64,000 bases of DNA, taken from NCBI RefSeq assembly GCF_000423105.1, contig NZ_AUHI01000004.1, positions 310,001-374,000 on the forward strand, written 5' to 3'. Both the position numbers and the translations under genes were made by a program. This DNA is from Halalkalibacillus halophilus DSM 18494 (lineage in GTDB: Bacteria; Bacillota; Bacilli; Bacillales; Alkalibacillaceae). Of this stretch, positions 52,248 to 60,886 are shown piece by piece (positions within the stretch are counted from its first letter, which is position 1; each line of letters begins with the position of its first letter). The notes beneath the pieces were generated by a model, which was not told where the DNA came from, did no database searches, and saw nothing but the letters and a program-made list of their open reading frames with translations.

Positions 52248-54074
52248 ATGGGGAAGATCTATGAGTTACCAGATGCACTTGCCGATAAAATTGCAGCTGG
52301 TGAAGTGGTAGAGCGACCGGCATCTGTTGTTAAAGAACTTTTAGAAAACGCAATTGATGCAAATAGTCATTCTATTAAAGTTGAAATAGAAGAGGCTGGT
52401 TTGCGTTCGATTAAAGTAATTGATGATGGAGAGGGCATCGATTCTGAAGATGTTATGAAAGCTTTCAACAGGCATGCAACAAGTAAAATCAAAGATGAAG
52501 CTCAGTTATTTCGAATTCAAACATTGGGTTTTAGAGGAGAAGCATTAGCTAGTATCGCCTCTGTCAGCCAACTAACATTACGCACCTCAACGGGATTGGA
52601 AGCAGGTACTGAAGTTCATATTCATGGAGGAAATGTAAAAGAAAAAAATGTTACAACAAAACGAAAAGGAACGGAAATTATTGTTGAACATTTATTTTAT
52701 AACACGCCTGCAAGATTAAAGTATTTAAAAACGGTTCATACAGAACTGGGTCATATCACTGACGTCATTAACCGAATGGCACTCGCGCACCCAGAAGTTC
52801 GCTTTGAATGTACGCACAATGGAAAAAAACTATTTTTGTCACCTGGAAATGACCAATTGCTACAAGTTATTCAACAAGTATATGGAGCGAAAATTGTGCA
52901 AGATATGCTGAAAATTGAAAATAGCTCATTAGATTATCGAATAACAGGTTTTATTGCAAAGCCTGAAAATGCCCGGTCTAACCGGAATTATATCTCTCTA
53001 TTAGTGAACGGGAGATATATTAAAAACCCTGTCATTAATAAAGCGATCATGGAAGGGTTTCATACCTTCCTACCAATTGGCCGCTATCCAATTGCCGTCA
53101 TTCATATGGAAATGGATCCTTATTTAGTAGATGTAAATGTGCATCCTGCAAAAACCGAAGTGCGTTTTTCAAAAGAGAAAGAACTCTATCAAATTGTGAA
53201 AGATACAGTATACAAAGCACTTCACCAGGAAACACTGATCCCAGAAGGTCGAAAGAAACACAAAGATACGAGTGAACAAACTACTTTCGACTTTTCTTCG
53301 ACCAATCATGTACAAGAAACACAGGCGCCACTAAGTGGAAACTTTGATACTCCTAAAAGAGTGTTTACTGAACAGCCAGCTACTACACCTTCCTCTGATT
53401 CTATAAATGAATCTAGTAACAAGGAAGACTCTTCTTTCACGAATGAGGGGGAATTACTCGGTAAGAACACAAAGGAAGATACACCCACAGAAAGAATGCC
53501 TGTTGTTTACCCTATAGGTCAGTTGCGTGGAACTTATATTTTAGCGCAAAACGAAGAAGGGTTTTATATGATCGACCAACATGCTGCTCAAGAACGTATT
53601 AAGTATGAATTTTATAAAGATAAACTCGGGAATCCAGAACATGAGCTTCAAGAATTACTCGTTCCATTAACGTTTGATTTTTCACAAAATGAATCAATCA
53701 TGATTGAAACTAAAAAAGCGGAATTAGAAGCTGTTGGTTTGATCTTAGAAGGCTTCGGAGATCGAAGTTATATTGTACGTGCACACCCTAGTTGGTTTCC
53801 AACAGGGGAAGAAGAACAAATTATAAGAGATATGGTAGAGGACCTAGTGACAGACCGTGCCATTAATATTGAAAAGCTACGAGAAGAAGCTGCCATTCTA
53901 TTATCATGCAAGCGATCGATTAAAGCGAATCATTATTTAAATCATGCTGAAATGGAATATCTCCTTCAGGAACTAAGAGCGTGTGTTGATCCATTTACAT
54001 GTCCACACGGTAGACCAATTGTTGTTCACTTTAGTGATTATGAGATTCAACGTATGTTTAAACGAATTATGTAA
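52248..54074 (+). CDS. mutL: DNA mismatch repair protein MutL (endonuclease type)
   Basis: MutL (608 residues). The GHKL ATPase half shows IAAGEVVERPASVVKELLENA, DDGEGI, HATSKI and GFRGEALASI. The C-terminal half carries the metal-dependent nicking motif DQHAAQERIKYE, with ACKRSIKAN-like SCKRSIKAN and CPHGRP, so it is the latent-endonuclease form found where MutH and Dam are missing. A Ser/Thr/Glu-rich linker joins the halves at about residues 345-415. The start at 52248 is five bases after AGGTGA; GTG 52239 lies in the site. Confidence 0.97.
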   Translation: MGKIYELPDALADKIAAGEVVERPASVVKELLENAIDANSHSIKVEIEEAGLRSIKVIDDGEGIDSEDVMKAFNRHATSKIKDEAQLFRIQTLGFRGEALASIASVSQLTLRTSTGLEAGTEVHIHGGNVKEKNVTTKRKGTEIIVEHLFYNTPARLKYLKTVHTELGHITDVINRMALAHPEVRFECTHNGKKLFLSPGNDQLLQVIQQVYGAKIVQDMLKIENSSLDYRITGFIAKPENARSNRNYISLLVNGRYIKNPVINKAIMEGFHTFLPIGRYPIAVIHMEMDPYLVDVNVHPAKTEVRFSKEKELYQIVKDTVYKALHQETLIPEGRKKHKDTSEQTTFDFSSTNHVQETQAPLSGNFDTPKRVFTEQPATTPSSDSINESSNKEDSSFTNEGELLGKNTKEDTPTERMPVVYPIGQLRGTYILAQNEEGFYMIDQHAAQERIKYEFYKDKLGNPEHELQELLVPLTFDFSQNESIMIETKKAELEAVGLILEGFGDRSYIVRAHPSWFPTGEEEQIIRDMVEDLVTDRAINIEKLREEAAILLSCKRSIKANHYLNHAEMEYLLQELRACVDPFTCPHGRPIVVHFSDYEIQRMFKRIM

Positions 54075-54087
54075 GAAGGGGTAAAAT

Positions 54088-55032
54088 ATGAAACAAAAAG
54101 TGATTAGTGTCGTAGGACCTACTGCTGTTGGTAAATCTAAGCTTGGGGTGGAGTTAGCGAAACAGTTTGGTGGAGAAATTATTAATGGTGATTCTATGCA
54201 AATATATCAAGAGTTTGATATAGGAACTGCGAAGGTTTCAAAGGAAGAACAAGATGGGATTATCCATCATTTATTAGATTTCAAATCACCACAAGAAGGT
54301 TATTCAGCTGCTGAATTTCAAACAGATGTGAGTAGAGAGATCACCTTCGTTTCTAAGAATAATAAGTTACCGATCATTGTAGGAGGTACGGGATTTTATA
54401 TCCATGCGGCATTATATGGCTTTAATTTTTCAGAGGCTAAAAGAGACGAACGTTATGTAAATGAAATGTTAAAGTCTATCGATGAAATTGGCGTAGAACC
54501 TTATTTTGAAAGGTTGAAAAAAATAGATCCAGTTCAAGCTAATAAAATGGATCCTCAAAATATAAGACGTGTGATAAGAGCTTTAGAAGTGTACGATACT
54601 ACCGGAAAGACGATGAGTGATTATCAACAAGAGCAGATTGCAGAAGCGCCATATAATAGTTTTATTATAGGACTAGACATGGACCGGGAGCTATTGTATG
54701 AACGAATCAATAGTCGAGTGGATGAAATGCTAGAGGCTGGTCTAGAACAAGAAGTAAAACATTTATACTATGTTTATGGGGAAGATATCCAAGCAATGCA
54801 AGGAATTGGTTACAAAGAGTTTATTCCTTACCTGAAAGGGGAAAACTCTCTTGAAGAAGTAGCTGCTTCTATAAAGCAAAACACTAGACGTTTTGCTAAA
54901 AGACAGCTTACCTATTATCGCAACAAATTACCCCATGTAAATTGGTATACTGTACATCCTTCGACATATGAAGAAAGTTTCACAACAATTTTTCAAGATG
55001 TGGCAGGATTTTTACAAACGGGTAAAGAATAA
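54088..55032 (+). CDS. miaA: tRNA dimethylallyltransferase
   Basis: MiaA (314 residues) adds a dimethylallyl group to A37 of tRNAs reading U-starting codons; MiaB (gene at 46812) then thiomethylates it. P-loop GPTAVGKSKLGVELA, GDSMQIY, DFKSPQEGYSAAEF, GGTGFYI and the C-terminal QGIGYKEF plus TRRFAKRQLTYYR are present. GAAGGGG precedes the ATG, 13 bases after mutL. Confidence 0.97.
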   Translation: MKQKVISVVGPTAVGKSKLGVELAKQFGGEIINGDSMQIYQEFDIGTAKVSKEEQDGIIHHLLDFKSPQEGYSAAEFQTDVSREITFVSKNNKLPIIVGGTGFYIHAALYGFNFSEAKRDERYVNEMLKSIDEIGVEPYFERLKKIDPVQANKMDPQNIRRVIRALEVYDTTGKTMSDYQQEQIAEAPYNSFIIGLDMDRELLYERINSRVDEMLEAGLEQEVKHLYYVYGEDIQAMQGIGYKEFIPYLKGENSLEEVAASIKQNTRRFAKRQLTYYRNKLPHVNWYTVHPSTYEESFTTIFQDVAGFLQTGKE

Positions 55033-55064
55033 CTTAAGTATTAGATAGATAGAGGAGGAATTGT

Positions 55065-55283
55065 ATGGCGAATGCTAATGTTCAAGACCAGTACTTAAAT
55101 CAATTGAGAAAAGAAAAGGTTCAATTAACGGTGTTTCTTACGAACGGTTTTCAATTAAGAGGTGTAATCAAGTCCTTTGACAATTTCACAATCTTAATGG
55201 AAACAGATGGAAAACAACAATTGATTTTTAAACACGCCATTTCTACATTTGCACCATCGAAGAATCTTGATCTGGATTTATAA
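55065..55283 (+). CDS. hfq: RNA chaperone Hfq
   Basis: Hfq (72 residues), a hexameric Sm-like RNA-binding protein. Sm1 region QDQYLNQLRKEKVQLTVFL with NGFQLRGVIKSFDNFTILM and Sm2 KQQLIFKHAISTFAPSK are complete; there is almost no C-terminal tail, as in other Bacillaceae. AGGAGGAA precedes the ATG. Located after miaA in the standard order. Confidence 0.98.
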   Translation: MANANVQDQYLNQLRKEKVQLTVFLTNGFQLRGVIKSFDNFTILMETDGKQQLIFKHAISTFAPSKNLDLDL

Positions 55284-55300
55284 AATTATTTTATCCCTTT

Positions 55301-55340
55301 AAGTCTATCATCTCGTATAGGTGATAGGCTTATTCATTTT
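55301..55340 (+). terminator. Terminator after hfq
   Basis: AAGTCTATCA (55301-55310) pairs with TGATAGGCTT (55322-55331) with one wobble, then ATTCATTTT. Moderate strength. Confidence 0.6.
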
Positions 55341-55375
55341 AATTACTCGTAATAGAAAAGCAAAGGAGTTTGTTT

Positions 55376-56608
55376 ATGCAAGAACAAGTTGTATTAGTAG
55401 GTTGCCATACCTCCAAACAATCAGAAGAAACATTCGAATCTTCCATGGAAGAATTAAAACGATTAGCAGAAACAGTCGATTCAAATATAGTTGCAGTGTT
55501 TACGCAAAAGAGAGAACGGATCCAACCTTCTCATTATCTAGGGAAAGGAAAGACGGAAGAAATTGCTACTTTTATAGAAGAAAATGAAGTAGATGTCGTC
55601 ATTGTGGACCAAGAGTTATCTCCAACGCAATCTCGTAACCTTTCGAACGAATGGGAAGCGAGAGTTATTGATCGAACGCAATTAATCTTAGATATATTTG
55701 CGATGCGTGCGCAAACAAAAGAAGGTAAGTTACAGGTAGAGTTAGCTCAGCTTCAATACCTCCTTCCAAGGTTGCACGGCCAAGGTACTTCTTTATCTCG
55801 TTTAGGTGGTGGAATTGGAACCCGTGGACCTGGTGAAACAAAGTTAGAGTCCGACCAGCGTCATATAAGAAGAAGAATAACTGAAATAAAGCGCTCGATT
55901 GAACAAGTGGTCAACCAACGGAAACAATATAGAGAACGAAGAAAAAAGAACGCAGCCTTTCAAATTGCATTAGTGGGATATACGAACGCTGGAAAGTCGA
56001 CCATTTTCAATCAGTTAGGTAAAACAGATATGCTAGCAGAGGATAAATTGTTTGCAACACTCGATCCGAAAACAAATAAAATAAAGCTCCCGAGTGGATT
56101 TCAACCGATCCTTTCAGATACTGTAGGATTTATTCAACATCTCCCTACGACGCTTATTGCAGCTTTCCGCTCAACATTAGAAGAAGTGCTAGAAGCGGAT
56201 TTGATTTTACATGTGGTAGATAGTTCTAATCCGCAAATTGTGGATCAAGAACAGACGGTTAAAGATATATTGACGGAACTTGGTGCAAGTCATATCCCTG
56301 TATTAACGGTATACAATAAATCTGATCAAACATCAGAAGATTTCATTCCTTATTCTACCCCCCATATTTTAATGAGTGCACATAGGAATGAAGACATGAT
56401 TCGTTTAAAATCAAAAATAGAAGAAACTTTGTTACACTACTTTGATGCATATGAAGTAAAACTTAATAGTGATCAAGGGAAAAAGCTTGATACGTTAAAA
56501 AGAGAAACGATTGTAGCGGAAGAGTCTTTTATAAAAGAAGACGAGACATACCATTTACTTGGATATGTACACACACACTCACCTCTTTATCAAGAATTGG
56601 TTAAATAA
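55376..56608 (+). CDS. hflX: GTPase HflX
   Basis: HflX (410 residues), a ribosome-splitting GTPase used under stress. The N-terminal domain shows HYLGKGKTEEIA, VDVVIVDQELSPTQ and DRTQLILDIFA, followed by the Gly-rich RLGGGIGTRGPGETKLE linker. The G domain has GYTNAGKSTIFN, DTVGFIQHLP and NKSD. The start at 55376 follows AAGGAG; a TTG at 55370 is one base from the site. In B. subtilis the orthologue is ynbA. Confidence 0.95.
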   Translation: MQEQVVLVGCHTSKQSEETFESSMEELKRLAETVDSNIVAVFTQKRERIQPSHYLGKGKTEEIATFIEENEVDVVIVDQELSPTQSRNLSNEWEARVIDRTQLILDIFAMRAQTKEGKLQVELAQLQYLLPRLHGQGTSLSRLGGGIGTRGPGETKLESDQRHIRRRITEIKRSIEQVVNQRKQYRERRKKNAAFQIALVGYTNAGKSTIFNQLGKTDMLAEDKLFATLDPKTNKIKLPSGFQPILSDTVGFIQHLPTTLIAAFRSTLEEVLEADLILHVVDSSNPQIVDQEQTVKDILTELGASHIPVLTVYNKSDQTSEDFIPYSTPHILMSAHRNEDMIRLKSKIEETLLHYFDAYEVKLNSDQGKKLDTLKRETIVAEESFIKEDETYHLLGYVHTHSPLYQELVK

Positions 56609-56619
56609 AGGAGCTCATC

Positions 56620-57855
56620 ATGAAAGAAGAAACACTTACTTTAATGAATGATATAGAAAATAAAATTATAGATCATCTGCAAGACGTTCGTAATATTGTA
56701 ACGTGGAATCAAGAAAAAGTTTTAGCTGCTTTTCGGTATTTACGCGTAGGGGATGTACATTTTAATCCGACCACAGGGTATGGGTATGATGATCTTGGCA
56801 GAGAAAAATTAGAAGAACTTTATGCTGCTATTTTTCATACGGAAGACGCATTAGTTCGCCAGCAAATGGTGTCTGGAACACATGCAATTTCTACAGCATT
56901 GTTTGCGATACTAAGACCAGGAGACACGATATTGTCGCTTACTGGCAATCCTTACGACACGCTTGAAGGTGTGATTGGAGCGTCGAAACCAGTTGATGGC
57001 TCTTTAACCGATTATGGGATTTTGTATCAAGTAGCGGGTCTTCTACCAAATGGGTCAATCAATTATTCGTTAATAGAAGAACAACTAAAAAATAAGCCTA
57101 AAGCTGTAATGATTCAGCGCTCCAGAGGATATGCAGATAGGCCTTCTTTTCATATTGAAGAAATAAAGACTTTGATTCAATTTGTGAAAGAGCGTTCACC
57201 TGAAACGATTATTTTTGTTGATAATTGTTACGGGGAATTTGTGGAAACACAAGAACCAACTGATGTTGGAGCTGACTTGATCGCTGGTTCTCTTATTAAA
57301 AATCCTGGTGCGGGGATTGTGAAAACGGGCGGATATATAGCCGGAAAGAAATATTTAATTGAAAAATGTGCCAACCGACTTACTGCACCCGGACTTGGTA
57401 AAGAAACAGGTGCCAGTTTAAACAGCTTACAAGAAATGTTTCAAGGGATTTTTCTAGCGCCACATACAGTTGGAGAAGCACTCAAAGGAGCGTACTTCAC
57501 AGCGCAACTCTTAAGTGATCATGGCTATAAAACCACTCCTAGTGTGAAAGAAACAAGAACAGATCTCATTCAATCTATCACCTTTGACGATAAAGAGGCC
57601 ATGGTTGCATTTGCACAAATGATTCAGCAAAATTCGCCTATTAATGCTTACGTATCTCCTCAACCAAGTTATATGCCTGGTTATGAGCATGACGTAATTA
57701 TGGCTGCGGGTACGTTTATTCAAGGAGCTAGTTTAGAATTAACTGCAGATGGACCGATTCGGCCGCCGTATACACTTTTCGTGCAAGGTGGTTTAACTTA
57801 TGAACATGTGAAGATCGCAATTGTTCAAGGAATACAAGCTTTACAACAAAAATAA
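56620..57855 (+). CDS. PLP-dependent methionine gamma-lyase-like protein (YnbB family)
   Basis: A 411-residue PLP enzyme of the family often labelled aluminium resistance / methionine gamma-lyase (YnbB in B. subtilis). Features: FNPTTGYGYDDLGREKLEELYA, VRQQMVSGTHAISTALFA, FVDNCYGEFVE (Asp holding PLP), and the lysine in IAGSLIKNPGAGIVKTGGYIAG. Substrate specificity is not established and the label comes from distant similarity. Conserved between hflX and glnR. Confidence 0.88.
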   Translation: MKEETLTLMNDIENKIIDHLQDVRNIVTWNQEKVLAAFRYLRVGDVHFNPTTGYGYDDLGREKLEELYAAIFHTEDALVRQQMVSGTHAISTALFAILRPGDTILSLTGNPYDTLEGVIGASKPVDGSLTDYGILYQVAGLLPNGSINYSLIEEQLKNKPKAVMIQRSRGYADRPSFHIEEIKTLIQFVKERSPETIIFVDNCYGEFVETQEPTDVGADLIAGSLIKNPGAGIVKTGGYIAGKKYLIEKCANRLTAPGLGKETGASLNSLQEMFQGIFLAPHTVGEALKGAYFTAQLLSDHGYKTTPSVKETRTDLIQSITFDDKEAMVAFAQMIQQNSPINAYVSPQPSYMPGYEHDVIMAAGTFIQGASLELTADGPIRPPYTLFVQGGLTYEHVKIAIVQGIQALQQK

Positions 57856-57861
57856 TTTATC

Positions 57862-57897
57862 AACAGCATAGCTTTTTTGGTTATGCTGTTTTATTTT
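57862..57897 (+). terminator. Terminator after the ynbB-like gene
   Basis: AACAGCATA (57862-57870) pairs with TATGCTGTT (57882-57890), loop GCTTTTTTGGT, then TTATTTT. Confidence 0.8.
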
Positions 57898-57928
57898 GGG
57901 GTATTAAATAGAATAGATAATAAATTCA

Positions 57929-57945
57929 TGTAAACTTTCTTAACA
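57929..57945 (+). promoter_or_regulatory. glnR: GlnR/TnrA operator 1 of glnRA
   Basis: TGTAAACTTTCTTAACA is an exact match to TGTNA-N7-TNACA, sitting just upstream of the -35. Confidence 0.8.
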
Positions 57946-57949
57946 TCAG

Positions 57950-57978
57950 TTGACAACTTAAGTTACATGTAATAAACT
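57950..57978 (+). promoter_or_regulatory. glnR: Promoter of glnRA with overlapping GlnR operator 2
   Basis: TTGACA (57950-57955), 17 bases, TAAACT (57973-57978). TGACA-N7-TTACA at 57951-57967 is a one-mismatch GlnR site covering the -35, so binding would block polymerase. Confidence 0.75.
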
Positions 57979-58002
57979 GAATATTAAGTTGGAGGTGTTG
58001 AT

Positions 58003-58419
58003 GTGGATTTACAAGATAGAAAATCAATGCCCTTGTTTCCTATGAGTATCGTGAGTGAATTGACAGATTTATCAGGTCGTCAAATCAGATACTATGAAGA
58101 AAAAGGCTTGGTGACTCCGGTTCGATCAAAAGGTAATAGACGATTATTCTCGTTTTATGATGTTGATCGTTTGTTAGAGATAAAGCAATTAATTGATCAG
58201 GGAGTTAACATGGCTGGAATTCAACATGTTTTAAAAATGAAAGAAGAACAGGTTCGTGAACAGGAGCAAGAACCTACACCTCCTACTGAACCGGAAGTAA
58301 TGAAGAAAGATTTATCAGAGAAACAACTGCATCAATTACTTCGAAAAGAACTAATGGAATCAGGTTACCAAAATCATTCATCGATTGTTAAAGGGGAACT
58401 ATCAAGGTTCTACCATTAA
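58003..58419 (+). CDS. glnR: Glutamine synthetase repressor GlnR
   Basis: GlnR (138 residues), a MerR-family regulator that represses glnRA and nitrogen genes when feedback-inhibited glutamine synthetase is present. Winged helix-turn-helix at about residues 15-80: LSGRQIRYYEEKGLVTPVRS and NRRLFSFYDVDRLLEIKQL. The C-terminal tail (LHQLLRKELMESG) senses glutamine synthetase in relatives. GTG start at 58003 after GGAGGTG. First gene of glnRA, with two operators in its promoter. Confidence 0.95.
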   Translation: MDLQDRKSMPLFPMSIVSELTDLSGRQIRYYEEKGLVTPVRSKGNRRLFSFYDVDRLLEIKQLIDQGVNMAGIQHVLKMKEEQVREQEQEPTPPTEPEVMKKDLSEKQLHQLLRKELMESGYQNHSSIVKGELSRFYH

Positions 58420-58449
58420 TAATAAAACAATTTCTGGGAGGAAAATATT

Positions 58450-59784
58450 TTGCCAAAGATTACGAAAGAAGACATTTACAAACGTATTGAAGAAGAAAAC
58501 GTGAGGTTCATTCGATTACAGTTTACCGATCTTCTAGGAACAATCAAAAACGTTGAAATCCCATTAAGTCAGCTGGATAAAGCGTTAGACAACCAAATGA
58601 TGTTCGATGGTTCATCCATTGAAGGGTTTGTGCGGATTGAGGAGTCAGATATGCAACTATCTCCTGACTTAGATTCATTTGTAGTATTCCCTTGGACATC
58701 TGAAAAAGGAAAAGTTGCTCGTTTTATCTGTGATATTTACAACCCAGATGGTACACCATTTGAAGGGTGCCCTCGTTATAATTTAAAACGTAATTTAAAA
58801 CATATGGAAGACTTAGGTTTTACGGCATTTAACATTGGTACAGAACCAGAATTCTTCTTATTCAAGTTAGATGAAAAAGGCGAACCATCCATGGAATTAA
58901 ATGATAAAGGTGGCTATTTTGACTTAGCACCAACGGACTTAGGGGAAAACTGCCGTCGTGACATCGTTTTAGAGCTTGAAGAAATGGGCTTTGAAATTGA
59001 AGCATCTCACCACGAAGTAGCACCTGGTCAACACGAAATTGACTTTAAATATTCTGATGCAGTGAAACACTGTGATGATATTCAAACGTTCAAATTAGTT
59101 GTTAAGACTATTGCGCGTAAACACGGTTTGCATGCAACATTCATGCCAAAACCATTATTCGGTGTGAACGGTTCAGGAATGCACGCAAACATGTCTCTAT
59201 TTAAAGGGAAAGAAAATGCTTTCTTCGATAAAAAAGGAGAAGAGCAGTTAAGTGAAATCGCTCACCAATTCACAGCCGGGATCATTAAACACGCAGTTAA
59301 CTTCACAGCGGTAACAAACCCTACAGTTAACTCTTATAAGCGTTTAGTTCCAGGGTATGAAGCGCCATGTTACGTAGCTTGGTCTGGTCAAAACCGTAGT
59401 CCATTAGTGCGTGTTCCATCTTCTCGTGGACTAAGTACTCGTATTGAAGTACGTAGTGTGGACCCTGCAGCAAATCCTTATATGGCAATGGCTGTTATGC
59501 TAGCTGCTGGACTTGACGGCGTGGAAAACAAATTAACAGCTCCAGAACCAGTAGATCGTAACATCTATGTAATGGATAAAGAAGAACGTGAAGCGAATGG
59601 TGTTCAAGATTTACCAGCAACGCTTAACGATGCTCTTCAAAAACTAAAAGAAGATAGCACGATTTCTGCTGCTCTAGGTGAACACTTATTAGAACACTTC
59701 CTAGAAGCAAAAGAAATTGAATGGGATATGTTCCGTACGCAAGTTCACCCTTGGGAACGTGAACAGTATATGAATAGTTATTAA
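58450..59784 (+). CDS. glnA: Glutamine synthetase, type I-alpha
   Basis: GlnA (444 residues) makes glutamine from glutamate, ammonia and ATP and, when inhibited by glutamine, acts as a signal to GlnR and TnrA. MFDGSSIEGFVRIEESDM near the start contains the feedback Arg; NIGTEPEFFLF, HHEVAPGQHEIDFKYS, FMPKPLFGVNGSGMH, and RSPLVRVP with the SRIE-type loop follow. No adenylylation-site insertion, as expected for the I-alpha form. TTG start at 58450 after GGGAGGA. Confidence 0.97.
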   Translation: MPKITKEDIYKRIEEENVRFIRLQFTDLLGTIKNVEIPLSQLDKALDNQMMFDGSSIEGFVRIEESDMQLSPDLDSFVVFPWTSEKGKVARFICDIYNPDGTPFEGCPRYNLKRNLKHMEDLGFTAFNIGTEPEFFLFKLDEKGEPSMELNDKGGYFDLAPTDLGENCRRDIVLELEEMGFEIEASHHEVAPGQHEIDFKYSDAVKHCDDIQTFKLVVKTIARKHGLHATFMPKPLFGVNGSGMHANMSLFKGKENAFFDKKGEEQLSEIAHQFTAGIIKHAVNFTAVTNPTVNSYKRLVPGYEAPCYVAWSGQNRSPLVRVPSSRGLSTRIEVRSVDPAANPYMAMAVMLAAGLDGVENKLTAPEPVDRNIYVMDKEEREANGVQDLPATLNDALQKLKEDSTISAALGEHLLEHFLEAKEIEWDMFRTQVHPWEREQYMNSY

Positions 59785-59792
59785 ACCTTTAG

Positions 59793-59827
59793 ACCTCTTG
59801 AGCTATAACGGCTCAAGAGGTTTTTTT
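59793..59827 (+). terminator. Terminator after glnA
   Basis: ACCTCTTGAGC (59793-59803) pairs perfectly with GCTCAAGAGGT (59811-59821), followed by TTTTTT. Confidence 0.92.
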
Positions 59828-59847
59828 GAATAATATAAATGATTAGA

Positions 59848-59880
59848 CCTGACACTTTCTTAGTAGTGTCAGGCTTTTGT
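59848..59880. terminator. Hairpin between glnA and the minus-strand cupin gene
   Basis: CCTGACACT (59848-59856) pairs with AGTGTCAGG (59865-59873). On the plus strand CTTTTGTTT follows. It touches the 3' end of the cupin gene at 59881 and probably separates the convergent units. Confidence 0.65.
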
Positions 59881-60486
59881 TTAGTAGTGACTATTGGGAG
59901 AGTACGAATAATGACTAGGGTGATGCTGATTGTTATATCCCATATAATGATCCTTCTTACAGTCGCTGTATGGTCCTATATAAGTGCTTGGTTTTATTGG
60001 TGCAGTGACATTTACCCACTCTTCTTCATTCATACAATACGTATGAGCCATGACATTTGCAGGGGTTAGTGCTAATATGTCAGATCCTAAAACGACTTCT
60101 GGATTTGCTGCATCGAATACGGCTAATAAATGAGTATGATCTTCTAATGCTACTATATAGTGCCACCATCCTTGTGGAATATTTACTATTTGCCCTGGTG
60201 TGATACAAAAATGCAAATACTCTTTGGTGAATGGATTTAATAGGGATACTTCTGCTTGCCCGGATATACAATAGACGATCTCTGAAGCGTTTTGGTGATA
60301 ATGCGGCTCTACAACATTCCCTCTACTTAAAAAAATATCAAGCAGGGAGGAGTGCTGTAAGCTGTTTAACTGCGCTTGCCCTGCTACATTAATTAAATTT
60401 TGTCTATCCTTAACGAACAAATGACTGTTATTCATATTAAAGAAATATTGAACAGATGGAGAAGTGTAATCGATTTGATTTGTCAT
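59881..60486 (-). CDS. Cupin-domain protein, putative spore coat cupin
   Basis: A 201-residue protein on the opposite strand to its neighbours. A single cupin is clear: VEPHYHQNASEIVYCISGQAEV (HxH with Glu, given to 20 residues or fewer here as EPHYHQNASEIVYCISG) and ITPGQIVNIPQGWWHYIVAL (second motif His). The last 25 residues are rich in Tyr, His, Ser and Asn, as in many coat proteins. A sigma-K-like promoter lies upstream. The start at 60486 follows AAGGAGG, slightly far away; a longer frame from 60573 has no ribosome site. No enzyme activity can be assigned. Confidence 0.75.
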   Translation of the reverse strand: MTNQIDYTSPSVQYFFNMNNSHLFVKDRQNLINVAGQAQLNSLQHSSLLDIFLSRGNVVEPHYHQNASEIVYCISGQAEVSLLNPFTKEYLHFCITPGQIVNIPQGWWHYIVALEDHTHLLAVFDAANPEVVLGSDILALTPANVMAHTYCMNEEEWVNVTAPIKPSTYIGPYSDCKKDHYMGYNNQHHPSHYSYSPNSHY

Positions 60487-60516
60487 TACTGTAACCTGCC
60501 TCCTTTTCGCTAATAT

Positions 60517-60545
60517 TAAACTATGATTGGAGAAGAAGATGGGTG
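60517..60545 (-). promoter_or_regulatory. Sigma-K-like promoter of the cupin gene
   Basis: On the minus strand, CACC (60545-60542), 16 bases, CATAGTTTA (60525-60517), an exact match to CATANNNTA with correct spacing. Confidence 0.6.
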
Positions 60546-60573
60546 AATGCCTAAAAAAGGAAAAAAGAAACAC

Positions 60574-60618
60574 TTGTTCTGTTCAGGTGAAATATAGTAT
60601 AATACGAACAAACGTTCT
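60574..60618 (+). promoter_or_regulatory. Promoter with LexA box of the Y-polymerase cassette
   Basis: TTGTTC (60574-60579), 18 bases, TATAAT (60598-60603). Directly after the -10, CGAACAAACGTTCT (60605-60618) matches CGAACNNNNGTTCG apart from the last base and covers the start site. This predicts SOS control. Confidence 0.8.
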
Positions 60619-60637
60619 TAATTGATGAGGTGACCAT

Positions 60638-60886
60638 ATGAGCAATTACTTACTGAGAAGATCATATGAAGAAAAAATGAAACTAGACATTGTCTATCTG
60701 GATCAACAGCAAGAGATGACACAGCGTGTGGTTAGGGTTGTCAGATTGGAAGAAGATTATTTTCTCGCTTTTTGTTTTACTCGTAAAAAGGTGCGCAAAT
60801 TTCATAAAAACAATTTACTTGCTGTCTATCCGTATCAACGTCAAAGGAAAGGGGAGAGGTTCTTCGATGCACCAGGATCGAGGTAG
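60638..60886 (+). CDS. Small WYL-like protein at the head of the SOS cassette
   Basis: An 82-residue basic protein. Its core resembles a lone WYL beta-barrel: IVYLDQQQEMTQRVVRVVRL then YFLAFCFTRKKVRKFHKNN (in place of the yCh..R..R.F pattern) and LLAVYPYQ. WYL domains sense single-stranded DNA or nucleotides in several regulators; whether this one does is inference. AGGTGACC lies before ATG 60638. Its 3' end overlaps the YolD-like gene by 20 bases, so the cassette is coupled. No gene name recognised. Confidence 0.6.
   Translation: MSNYLLRRSYEEKMKLDIVYLDQQQEMTQRVVRVVRLEEDYFLAFCFTRKKVRKFHKNNLLAVYPYQRQRKGERFFDAPGSR

Noticed and set aside
55321..55587. An 88-codon frame overlapping the start of hflX
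   Set aside because: Out of frame with hflX and starts inside the hfq terminator region.
59839..60069. A 76-codon plus-strand frame after glnA
   Set aside because: It begins in the intergenic hairpin and is antisense to the cupin gene, which has clear family motifs.
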